The notes below the pieces were generated by a model, which made no database searches, was not told where the DNA came from, and worked only from the letters and a program-made list of their open reading frames with translations. 64,000 nucleotides of DNA from UBA12474 sp964549625 (GTDB lineage: Bacteria > Babelota > Babeliae > Babelales > Babelaceae), in NCBI GenBank assembly GCA_964549625.1, contig CAZJVA010000001.1:263316-327315 (forward strand), written 5' to 3'. A program made the translations under genes and the position numbers. Shown in pieces: positions 24,091 to 32,476 of the stretch (positions are counted from its first letter, which is position 1; each line of letters begins with the position of its first letter).

Positions 24091-25178
24091 TGCGAAACTT
24101 TTCTTGGTCACGCTGGTTGATTCGCCTTGGTATGGTTGCGTTTTGGGCTATGATTTTGATGGCGCTCTTCTCAATGGTCAAATATACATGGTTTTCTAAG
24201 GAGCGCTCTATTACGGTCTTGTCTTGGAGTGTCATGTTTGACCATGACCGTATTCGTGAATTTGAGAAAAAGACTGGTATCCGAGTTCATTTAAACTATT
24301 ATGAGAGCAATGAAGAGCTGCTGGTGAAGCTTCGTGCAACAAAGGGGCAGGGCTTTGATCTTATTGCGCCCTCTGACTATGCGGTTGAGAAGTTAGTTAA
24401 AGAGGGCCTGTTAAAAAAGCTTGATCGACGTAAGATGCTGTATTTTGATTCGATAAATCCAAAGCTTTTGGGCCATTATTTTGATCCGAATAACGAATAT
24501 TCGGTTCCTTACATATGGTCTGTTTATTGTATTGCGTATAATGCCCACAAAGTTATGGTTGATGCGGTTGCCAACTATTGGGATCTCCTGTTTGCGCGTT
24601 ATAAGGATGAGCCGTGGTATAGAGTTGTTATGACCAATGATCCACTTGAGGCTATTGTTTTTGCAGCAATCCGACTTTTTGGATTACCATTGAAGACTCT
24701 ATTAAATCAGGAAGATGCGCTTTTGATACAGCGTCTTTTGAAGCAACAAAAGCAGTGGGTTGAGCAGTATGGTAATTTGCGTGGAGATTTTGCTCTTAAT
24801 ACGGGTAGTGCACATGTGGTTATTATGCACTCAGGCGAAGCTCTACGTGCTGCGCGCATGTATCCTAAAATAGATTTTGTTGTTCTGCGTCCTAGTGTAA
24901 TTACTATCGAACATTGTGCTATTCCAGCAGAAAGTACCAAGGATGAGTTGGTATATCAATTCTTGGATTACATGTTTGCCCCAGAAACTTTTGTGTCGCA
25001 TTTCCCCAAGACGCTTGACTTTCCTGCGCGTTTTGATGTCGAACCGTTGCTATATCTTTCAAAGCGTGAAGAGGCTGTTTTTAGGTTGTGGGATGACGTT
25101 GATTTTTCATACACGTTTATTCGTGACTTGTTGCCCGAACGCGAACGTTTTGATCTCTGGCTCTCTGTTAAGTCTTAA
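24090..25178 (+). CDS. potD: Polyamine-binding protein PotD, membrane-tethered
   Basis: 362-residue periplasmic binding protein that delivers spermidine or putrescine to PotBC. An N-terminal hydrophobic segment (about 9-32) has no clear peptidase site or lipobox, so it probably stays anchored. The family features LSWSVMFDHDRIREFEKKTG, FDLIAPSDYAVEKL and NEYSVPYIW are kept. Final gene of the operon; no classic terminator was seen after it. Confidence 0.9.
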   Translation: MRNFSWSRWLIRLGMVAFWAMILMALFSMVKYTWFSKERSITVLSWSVMFDHDRIREFEKKTGIRVHLNYYESNEELLVKLRATKGQGFDLIAPSDYAVEKLVKEGLLKKLDRRKMLYFDSINPKLLGHYFDPNNEYSVPYIWSVYCIAYNAHKVMVDAVANYWDLLFARYKDEPWYRVVMTNDPLEAIVFAAIRLFGLPLKTLLNQEDALLIQRLLKQQKQWVEQYGNLRGDFALNTGSAHVVIMHSGEALRAARMYPKIDFVVLRPSVITIEHCAIPAESTKDELVYQFLDYMFAPETFVSHFPKTLDFPARFDVEPLLYLSKREEAVFRLWDDVDFSYTFIRDLLPERERFDLWLSVKS

Positions 25179-25210
25179 ATATTTTTAGTGTAGTATTCCC
25201 ATTTCTCTGG

Positions 25211-25239
25211 TTGACAAGCGGGGGGGGATTGTCTAGAAC
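25211..25239 (+). promoter_or_regulatory. Promoter of the 1334-residue surface protein
   Basis: A perfect TTGACA (25211-25216), a 17-nt spacer holding a run of eight or more G, and TAGAAC (25234-25239). It lies about 100 nt before the start codon, so the transcript would have a leader of about 95 nt. Confidence 0.6.
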
Positions 25240-25340
25240 TGATTCATCAGAATCGGGCAGTATCTTTTTTTGCTTGGAGGAGTGTCGAGCGTTATTTTTT
25301 TGGGTATGTAAGGAAGTTGGGTTTTAAAAAGGATGAGTGT

Positions 25341-28300
25341 ATGAATCTACACGCGCTCAAAAAGCATATATGGGCGGCCTTGTTGGTAGCTACGCTACCC
25401 TTAGGGTCGTTATATGCAGATAAAATTTGGAATGGTGTTGTTGGGGCTGGGCTGAATGCGTTCAATGAAAACGTTAACGTGACCGGACACGTTCAGTTTA
25501 ACAGCGCTCACGTGGAAATGCGTGCTGATGATGGTTTTCCGCATTTTTTCAATGTTACTGTTCAAGCTATATTGAGTCAGAATATTCCTGGGGCTATGTT
25601 AGATTTTATTGCTGACAATGGTTCTATAATCTATGTTAATGTGGACAACAATCTGACGTTTGCCGGTAGTGGCGTAGCGGGTTCTTTTATTGTCACCGTT
25701 TCTGGCTCTGGTTCAGTAGTATTCAAACTTGCTGATGACACAGAAGTAAGCCTTACTGATGGAACCTATCTATTCAGTATTATGGATGGTGTAAGTCATG
25801 ATAATGTTGTGGTCGTGCGCAATAATCAAGCAAGCAATGCTGACTGCTCATTTGTCGTTGGTGAGAATTCCCTCTTGGGTTTTGCGGCACAAAATGGTGC
25901 GCATACCGGTCGCATTTCGTTTGTTCCAAGCAATAATATGGCCAATACCGGTCGTTTGAAGCTTGTGGTAAACGATGGCGGTTCTGTTGCGGTTCAGGGT
26001 TATGCGTTTAATCCTTCGGTTCCAGTTGTTCCTGCTGATTTTGTCCTTACCGAGCTTCGTGGACAGTCCGCCGAGTTTGCTATTGCCAGCAGCGACATGG
26101 CTCTTTGGTCAGGCTTGTTGGTAGTTAACAATAACACGGTTTTCCCTCTGTTGCGAACAAATCCATGGTATGTAGATCCTGCACCTGCTGTTGCGCATCA
26201 GCCAGGCTTTATTTTGGGCCAAAATGGTATTTTGAATGTTGCCACGGATTCATATTTAGATTATGTGGCAGCCTATGCCAACATGAATCCAGCGCCCGCT
26301 ATTGATAATGATATAATGAGCAAGTTCGAGGTAAATGGCTCGATTCCACCAGTAAACACCCTGGTTAAACAGCGTAATGCTTCGGCATTGATTGTTGATA
26401 GTGGTTCGAAGGACAACTTTGCTGTAGCATATCCTCGTCTTATGGTCGGAGAGGGCGCCAAAGTTTATTTCTTATCGGCAGTTGATTTTGATGGTCCTTC
26501 GGTTAATGCTGATTTTACTGTTAATCCAACGCGTCAGTATACGGGACAAGCAGGGTATGGTTCGATCGTCTTTGATGTTGAAGGCCGTCTTGATGTGCTT
26601 GGTGGCGGATTAAGTGCTATCAATATTCTTTCGTTGAAGGAAGCCAATGTTGGTGGTTCAGTTTTAATAGAATTCCCAGGCACCCACTTTAAACTTCGCA
26701 TGTATGAAAAAGTGACGGTTGATGACGTTGAATACTATAAGCAGTATGGAAAAGCATGCGCACTGATCAATGGTCGTATTAATCTTAACAATATTGCCTT
26801 GCAGCATACGGATTCGATTCATCAGGTATACGAAAAAAATATAACAGCTGAGTCTGAGCCAACCTATATTGGTGGCGAAAGCTTCTATCTCGGTGGTTCT
26901 ATTCATCGCCCAACAGTTGCACTGTATGATTCAAAAATCTTAGTGCACACGGATATGGCTCTCAGCGGTGTTGATATACTCGTTCCTGATGCAGATGCCT
27001 CAAATAATGTCTCAGAAACTATCTTCTATCAAAATGGCTATGTAAAAGACCAGGGCACCGGCCGCAACTTGATTTTGGGAACAAATGTTGGTTCAACCGC
27101 TCAGGATCTTGGTACTATTGTTGATCGAGCAGCCCATTTTGATGTACGTCAGGAAAATGAGCAGGCGGCGGAAACTGATATTCGCATGGAGCTTTTGTCT
27201 GCGCCAAACAATGATGAGATTGTTGAGGGTGTTCCTGCCGGTATCGAAAGTCAATATTCTGTTCATTCTATCTACCTTGCGCATTCAACAAATATTTCTT
27301 TAGGTATTTTTGGTGCAGAGGGTGTTGATCCGCTTACAGGTCACCCATTTGTGCCTCTTTCGACAGGTACGTTGCGTATCGGTGGTCACTTCTTCTCCTT
27401 TGAATCTCAAGGGGGTTACCTTGGTGCGCCAAGCCGCAGTATTCAAATAGGTCAAGGTGGAATCTTTGCAGATAACCATGGACGTATAGAGCTTTCTGAT
27501 GCTCATCCTCGGGTGAACATGAATGCCATGATTGGTTTGAGCTATAATGGTGCAGCATATCTGCCTTCGCAGTTTATTACCTATGATAAGAACATTGGTA
27601 TTTCTAACTCAGCATTAGATTTGAGCGTAGCAGCTCAGCGTCAGATTGTTGGCCCAGGAAGCCATGTTTCTGACTACACCTTAGATTGGAAGTATATTAA
27701 ACGTGATCCTACATTTATACCTTACAATCCTCCATCGACGCCAGCAGCAGGGGCCCAAGAGGCGCCGATTGCGGCTAACTTGGCAACAATCCCAACTATT
27801 TATGCTGGTGCAGGGGAGTTTGCACGTGTTGACCAGTTCCAGATAGCCAACTCGCGCCTTGGCGATTCAGCGCATCTTATGATTAATGGTGGTAAGGTCC
27901 GTGAGCTTATCTTGCAAAATGGCAAAGAGAGTGGAACAGTTCCAACCGCGGTTGTTGCTCTTAAGGGTGATGGCGAACTTGGTATTGGTGCTGCATTTAC
28001 GAGTCCAGATTCGCTCGAAGCGGCCGTTGTCTTGGGTAATAATGGTTTAACTATCATTGCTGATGGCGACTGTCAGATCTACCTCAACCAGGATGTTGTT
28101 GTTGATGGGGTCTGTCACTTACTTCCTGGTCCAGAGTTTGGTCCAGGTAATCGCCTTGAAATTACTTCTGGTACTGCTAAAGAGTTTCGCATCAAGCGTG
28201 GCGGTGTTCTTGATTTGAGCCTATTTAATCAACTTGGAGAGGCTGTTGTCTTTGGTGGCAATGTTCATGTTATCTTTGAACCGGGTTCACGCCTGATTTT

Positions 28301-29345
28301 AGGTAATGATAGTCAATCAAGCCAAGCTAGTTTGATTTTCACGGATGACGCGCAAGTTATTTTTGAAAAATATGTAGATAGCCGATTTGATCTAGTAGAC
28401 GTTTTAGTCAAGATTAATGGTCGTGGTAATATCATCTTTGACGAAGATGCAATGCTTGATATACCACGTGATGCCTTTGTTGCAATTGAATCGGGTGGCG
28501 ACGAAAACATCGGGTATATTACTGACCTGAATATTCAAATGTATGATGCAGCGAATTTCTACATTGGTTCAGACGAAGACTTTGGTGGTTCACTTCAGAT
28601 TGGTAATCGCCAAGACTATTCTGCGCATGATGGTTCGGTCAGCGTCAACTTCACCATCAATGGTATCAACTCCAAACTGCAAATCGGCAGTCAGGGCTTC
28701 TTAGGTCTTGGTGCAGGCATCGTGTCTAAGCCTAATGGTGCGCCGGATACTTGGTCGATTGAGAGCTTGCGCAATGTTGCCAATATTACGGCCAACTTGA
28801 CACAGGGTGTTATCGAACACAACGAAATCTTTGCCGGTTCTAATGTGGATGCTTCTTTGATTGCTATTGGTGATGCAGCTGTTTTGAGTTTGGCTAACTT
28901 CCCTGCCGTGGCTGAGGATATCATTATACGTGGTGGCGGTAACATGTATCTCGTTGCAGGTTCTGTTGAAGAGGTTAATCCTGTTGTAGGCAGTACCGAC
29001 AGCAGCATTGTTGGTATTCTTTCTTCACGCGACACGTTACGCGATAGAAGCAAGTTAGCTGCAGGTGCTCCGGCAACAACGCCAGCGGCACAGTTTGCTT
29101 ACTTCAAGGCCAACCCATATCAAGAGCAATCGGCTAAGTATGCGCAGCTTTCGCAAAATTCCCTCGGGACATTGCGCTTGGGGTATATCGATGACACAAG
29201 GATTATGCGCGAAGATAAGCCATTCTTGATAGGGTATAGTGCAACCAACGCTGATCCTCGTCGCTCGCTTGATCAAGGTACGGTCATTATTGCACAAGAT
29301 GAGGTCGGTACTACTTCAGTTTCGGCCTTTGCAGTGTACATGTAA
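25341..29345 (+). CDS. Very large secreted beta-rich (probable beta-helix) surface protein
   Basis: 1334 residues from the ATG at 25341 (AGGATGAG upstream). A signal peptide of about 26 residues ends in SLYA. The mature chain is rich in Gly, Asn, Asp, Val and Ile in short alternating strands (GNVHVIFEPGSRLILG, GGVLDLSLF), as in parallel beta-helix passengers of autotransporters and adhesins. It has few cysteines (four), no evident C-terminal barrel and does not end in a barrel signature. A barrel gene follows 111 nt later. It is probably an exposed surface protein; the export route is unknown. Confidence 0.65.
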   Translation: MNLHALKKHIWAALLVATLPLGSLYADKIWNGVVGAGLNAFNENVNVTGHVQFNSAHVEMRADDGFPHFFNVTVQAILSQNIPGAMLDFIADNGSIIYVNVDNNLTFAGSGVAGSFIVTVSGSGSVVFKLADDTEVSLTDGTYLFSIMDGVSHDNVVVVRNNQASNADCSFVVGENSLLGFAAQNGAHTGRISFVPSNNMANTGRLKLVVNDGGSVAVQGYAFNPSVPVVPADFVLTELRGQSAEFAIASSDMALWSGLLVVNNNTVFPLLRTNPWYVDPAPAVAHQPGFILGQNGILNVATDSYLDYVAAYANMNPAPAIDNDIMSKFEVNGSIPPVNTLVKQRNASALIVDSGSKDNFAVAYPRLMVGEGAKVYFLSAVDFDGPSVNADFTVNPTRQYTGQAGYGSIVFDVEGRLDVLGGGLSAINILSLKEANVGGSVLIEFPGTHFKLRMYEKVTVDDVEYYKQYGKACALINGRINLNNIALQHTDSIHQVYEKNITAESEPTYIGGESFYLGGSIHRPTVALYDSKILVHTDMALSGVDILVPDADASNNVSETIFYQNGYVKDQGTGRNLILGTNVGSTAQDLGTIVDRAAHFDVRQENEQAAETDIRMELLSAPNNDEIVEGVPAGIESQYSVHSIYLAHSTNISLGIFGAEGVDPLTGHPFVPLSTGTLRIGGHFFSFESQGGYLGAPSRSIQIGQGGIFADNHGRIELSDAHPRVNMNAMIGLSYNGAAYLPSQFITYDKNIGISNSALDLSVAAQRQIVGPGSHVSDYTLDWKYIKRDPTFIPYNPPSTPAAGAQEAPIAANLATIPTIYAGAGEFARVDQFQIANSRLGDSAHLMINGGKVRELILQNGKESGTVPTAVVALKGDGELGIGAAFTSPDSLEAAVVLGNNGLTIIADGDCQIYLNQDVVVDGVCHLLPGPEFGPGNRLEITSGTAKEFRIKRGGVLDLSLFNQLGEAVVFGGNVHVIFEPGSRLILGNDSQSSQASLIFTDDAQVIFEKYVDSRFDLVDVLVKINGRGNIIFDEDAMLDIPRDAFVAIESGGDENIGYITDLNIQMYDAANFYIGSDEDFGGSLQIGNRQDYSAHDGSVSVNFTINGINSKLQIGSQGFLGLGAGIVSKPNGAPDTWSIESLRNVANITANLTQGVIEHNEIFAGSNVDASLIAIGDAAVLSLANFPAVAEDIIIRGGGNMYLVAGSVEEVNPVVGSTDSSIVGILSSRDTLRDRSKLAAGAPATTPAAQFAYFKANPYQEQSAKYAQLSQNSLGTLRLGYIDDTRIMREDKPFLIGYSATNADPRRSLDQGTVIIAQDEVGTTSVSAFAVYM

Positions 29346-29375
29346 GGATTGTCAGCAAATCGTAGTTAGAAATTG

Positions 29376-29407
29376 CTGGTTCTGGTGGCGCATGCTGCCA
29401 GAACCAG
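29376..29407 (+). other. Intergenic hairpin between the surface protein and the barrel
   Basis: CTGGTTCTGG (29376-29385) and CCAGAACCAG (29398-29407) form a perfect 10-bp stem with a 12-nt loop. No T-run follows, so it is not a normal terminator. A second small stem GGGCA/TGCCC (29424-29437) lies just before the next ribosome site. An mRNA stability or attenuation element is possible. Confidence 0.5.
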
Positions 29408-29456
29408 AGAAAAAACAGATGGTGGGCAGAGATGCCCCTACCTATGAGGGTGGTTT

Positions 29457-31184
29457 ATGAAAAAAATGTCTAAGTTGAGTCTGCTCTCCCTTGGGCTCTT
29501 AGTAGCCGGAGCGGCAGCGGCGCGCGAGATACGCACACCGCTTCCAACGCTCTGGGGATTTACGCACTATCCAGTGCAATATCATTGGGAGCAGGATCCA
29601 GACAAGGATGGATGCTGGAACTGGGATCTTAATGCCAGTGCCGTTGGATACTATCGTTCGACCGACAAGTCATATCGCAAAGATCGTTGCAAAGAAGAAT
29701 ACACGACACTGCTTTTTGGCAAATCAGATTTTCGTCTGGGTGAGGCCTATCCTAATGCACATGTAGCCGCAGATCAGATAACAACAAATCCATTTGTTGA
29801 TATTGCGACAATCAAGCCACGCTTTGAATATCGCGAAGGTGGCGCAATCTTTGGATTGCAGGTCGGCGCTGTTGCGACGTGGTGTGATACCGATTACCGC
29901 TTCGGCTTGCGCGCCAAAATGCCATTTAGGGATATCGAAGTTTCCGATACCTGTGCCATGAGTGATTTGACGGGCGAAGAGCTTAAGGACCTCTGGCAGG
30001 TACGTATGGAAAAAAATGGTACCACGGAGAATTTGGTTTACGCAGGTCGCCTTGATTTCTTGACCCGCTTAAACCGTGTTTCTACTATTCCTTTGGTTTG
30101 GTATCGAGGCGCTGCTGGCAACACTTACATAGCCGGTCAGTTCGTTGATGCCGCTGACAATACTGGCGATGGTGTTCCTCCAGTAGCGATGCTCTTTGAT
30201 GGTAATGGTAAGATGCCTACTGGTTTGACCTGGGGGGCACGCGTTGCAGACTCTGGAATGCTGGATGCAGCAGGAGCTACGGCAAGTGGTCGGTATATTT
30301 TTGATGAAAATATACAATACGACAATGCCTTGGGCGTTAATACTGCTGCGCAGAGCAAGCTCTTTGTTGTGCCTGCGCTTTTGAATGCTGTTAATGGTGA
30401 GATTCCACTAGCCGCTAAGCAGATTCGCTCAGCAATTGAAGTTGCAATCCAAAGTATAGGTGGATCGATCGAAGACTTTATGGCGGAGCAGGGGTTGAGC
30501 TTCTGCAACGGCCGTCAAAAGGGCTTTGGAGATCTAGACCTTGAGCTTTATCTTGGTCGCAACTGGGGCTGCGAGGATTCGTTGTGGACCGATGTCATGT
30601 TTGGTGTTCGTCTGCCAACCGCTGATCGTCTCTGCAACTGCAAAGCATTGCTCGCTCAGCCATTAGGCAATAATGAGCATTGGGAAGTTCGTGGCGCCTT
30701 GGCTGCTGGTTATGATATTTGTGACTGGGTCAAGTTTATGCTCGACGCATCATATTCATGGGCACTTAAGCACAAAGAACAGGTTGCTGCACCATTTAAG
30801 GGCGCAACAATTAAGAACATTGGTCCTTGTGTTGATGCAAACATTAAGTGGGATTACTTCTTGGGTCATGCTGATTTAACCTTCTTTGCTAATGATTGCT
30901 GTGGTTTGGATATTGGTTATGAGCTTTATCACAAGCGTTGTGACAATGTTAGCCTCTGTGTCAGCACGGCGTTACCACTTGGATACTCAGCTGGTGCGAC
31001 AAAGCAGAGCTTAGATAGCAGTATCTTGCGTGCAAATACCGAACGTACGGCGCACAAAGCTCGTGTAAGTATCTTTACCACTCTTGGTGATTGCACCTTA
31101 GAAGGTGGTTGGGCACATACTTTTGCGGGTAAACGTGCACCACGCGATACTGACTTCTACCTCAATCTTGGTGTAGCGTTCTAG
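29457..31184 (+). CDS. Cysteine-rich outer-membrane beta-barrel protein
   Basis: 575 residues. A signal peptide (about 1-22, ending GAAAA) precedes a chain of amphipathic strands that ends in YLNLGVAF, the C-terminal phenylalanine signature of outer-membrane barrels. About 15 cysteines are spread through it, including pairs CNC and CC, which is high for a barrel. GAGGG lies 7 nt before the ATG. No promoter was seen in the 111-nt gap, so it may be cotranscribed with the large surface protein and could be its partner. A strong terminator follows. Confidence 0.65.
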   Translation: MKKMSKLSLLSLGLLVAGAAAAREIRTPLPTLWGFTHYPVQYHWEQDPDKDGCWNWDLNASAVGYYRSTDKSYRKDRCKEEYTTLLFGKSDFRLGEAYPNAHVAADQITTNPFVDIATIKPRFEYREGGAIFGLQVGAVATWCDTDYRFGLRAKMPFRDIEVSDTCAMSDLTGEELKDLWQVRMEKNGTTENLVYAGRLDFLTRLNRVSTIPLVWYRGAAGNTYIAGQFVDAADNTGDGVPPVAMLFDGNGKMPTGLTWGARVADSGMLDAAGATASGRYIFDENIQYDNALGVNTAAQSKLFVVPALLNAVNGEIPLAAKQIRSAIEVAIQSIGGSIEDFMAEQGLSFCNGRQKGFGDLDLELYLGRNWGCEDSLWTDVMFGVRLPTADRLCNCKALLAQPLGNNEHWEVRGALAAGYDICDWVKFMLDASYSWALKHKEQVAAPFKGATIKNIGPCVDANIKWDYFLGHADLTFFANDCCGLDIGYELYHKRCDNVSLCVSTALPLGYSAGATKQSLDSSILRANTERTAHKARVSIFTTLGDCTLEGGWAHTFAGKRAPRDTDFYLNLGVAF

Positions 31185-31236
31185 GGTTTTTACACAAAAC
31201 TCTTGCTGCGCTTAATTGCAGTATGATACATACAAT

Positions 31237-31279
31237 CACAGCCCCTCAAAGCATGCCGCTTTGGGGGGCTGTGTCTTTT
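31237..31279 (+). terminator. Terminator after the barrel gene
   Basis: A 15-bp stem (CACAGCCCC, one T-G wobble, CAAAG; 31237-31251 with 31259-31273) around a 7-nt loop, then TCTTTT. It ends the surface protein/barrel unit. Confidence 0.9.
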
Positions 31280-31330
31280 GGTACAAAATGAGTCTCTAGG
31301 ACTCGTGGCAACGCTAACAAGGAGAATCGT

Positions 31331-31783
31331 ATGAAAATATTGGCCTTTTGCCGGCTTGGTATGATGAGTGTTGCAACTGTTTGTCTGATGTGTGGTGCGG
31401 GGGTCGAATCGTGTGAGCGGCGGTTGCAAGCTGAACAGCCAGTCTCGCTACGCATGTTTAAGTACCTTGACTTTGTGAGTGCTTTTGATGCTGTTTATAT
31501 GCATGCCGTTGCAATGGATGAGCTGGATGCCTTGCCTGATGGATTTGTGCGTGCATGGGAAGCGATTAAGAGTGGGCGCGAGGTTATCGATCTCAAAGAC
31601 TTAATTGTGGCGTTGCCGATTTTGTATCATCAACTCTTAGTTGCTCGTTCACCTGTTGTACCTGATGATTCATGTGATCATCTTGTTAGTCTGCAAGAGC
31701 GCTTGTTTGAGGTAGAGCGGGGATTGATTGAAGTCATGTTTGATTTTGAGCGGCGGCTGAGCTTGCTGGAAAAAGATAGGTAA
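31331..31783 (+). CDS. Hypothetical secreted helical protein
   Basis: 150 residues, with AAGGAG 7 nt before the ATG. The N-terminus is a signal peptide or anchor (about 1-25, with cysteines near LMCGAG). The mature part is predicted helical and its last 35 residues (LQERLFEVERGLIEVMFDF) look like a coiled coil. No family is recognised. The gene lies alone after a strong terminator. Confidence 0.6.
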   Translation: MKILAFCRLGMMSVATVCLMCGAGVESCERRLQAEQPVSLRMFKYLDFVSAFDAVYMHAVAMDELDALPDGFVRAWEAIKSGREVIDLKDLIVALPILYHQLLVARSPVVPDDSCDHLVSLQERLFEVERGLIEVMFDFERRLSLLEKDR

Positions 31784-31870
31784 GTTGTTCTGTTGAATCT
31801 GTTATAGTTGTCTATATTGTATGTTTGTAGGTTGAGTTATAGGATAAAGAATGGGGAAGGGGCTAGGGGC

Positions 31871-32338
31871 GTGGATATTTTGTATGCACCGTGGCGGAGT
31901 TCGTATCTAAAGTTTGGCGGCAAGAAGCCAAAGAGCGATTCAGGCGTTTGTCCATTCTGTTCAAAATTAGAGCTGGGTTCAGCGTATGATGAACAGCACC
32001 TTGTTCTTAGGCGCTTTAAACATTGTGCTATTATGCTCAACCTGCATCCATACAATGCGGGGCATGTTTTGGTGATTCCGTATCAACACGTGCCCGCGTT
32101 GCATCAATTGTCGCGAGAAGCACGTGCAGAGCTGATCGAAATCACTTCAGCAGTTACGAAATTATATCAAGAGCTTTTTTCCTGTGATGGTCTAAATATG
32201 GGCTTTAATAGTGGAAAGGCTTCGGGGGGCAGTGTGCCAGATCATATGCATATTCACGTGCTGCCCCGCTTTATTGGCGATACGGGTTTTTTGGCGGTGC
32301 TTGCTGATACTAACCTATTTCTTTTGATATCAACGTAG
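31871..32338 (+). CDS. HIT-family nucleotide hydrolase
   Basis: Histidine-triad protein of 155 residues. The GTG at 31871 is chosen because it gives the family's usual N-terminus (DILYAPWRSSYL); an earlier TTG at 31808 adds unrelated residues. CPFC near 33-36 is a common zinc pair in this subgroup, and the catalytic triad is HMHIHVLPR. Members cleave dinucleoside polyphosphates or adenylylated compounds. The substrate is not known here. Confidence 0.85.
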   Translation: MDILYAPWRSSYLKFGGKKPKSDSGVCPFCSKLELGSAYDEQHLVLRRFKHCAIMLNLHPYNAGHVLVIPYQHVPALHQLSREARAELIEITSAVTKLYQELFSCDGLNMGFNSGKASGGSVPDHMHIHVLPRFIGDTGFLAVLADTNLFLLIST

Positions 32339-32476
32339 TGTACCAGCAGTTGAAAGAGTATTTTGCCGCGCTATCGTTGGACTGACGTGCTGAAAATTTA
32401 AAAACAACGGCTACTCGTTGTCGACAAATTTGAGTACCCTGATAGACGAGGAATAATTAAACAGTGGGGTACTTGT

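Noticed and set aside
32433..32473. AGTACCC/GGGTACT inverted repeat before metG as a T-box or riboswitch
   Set aside because: Only 7 bp with a long loop and no T-box or SAM/Met riboswitch core.
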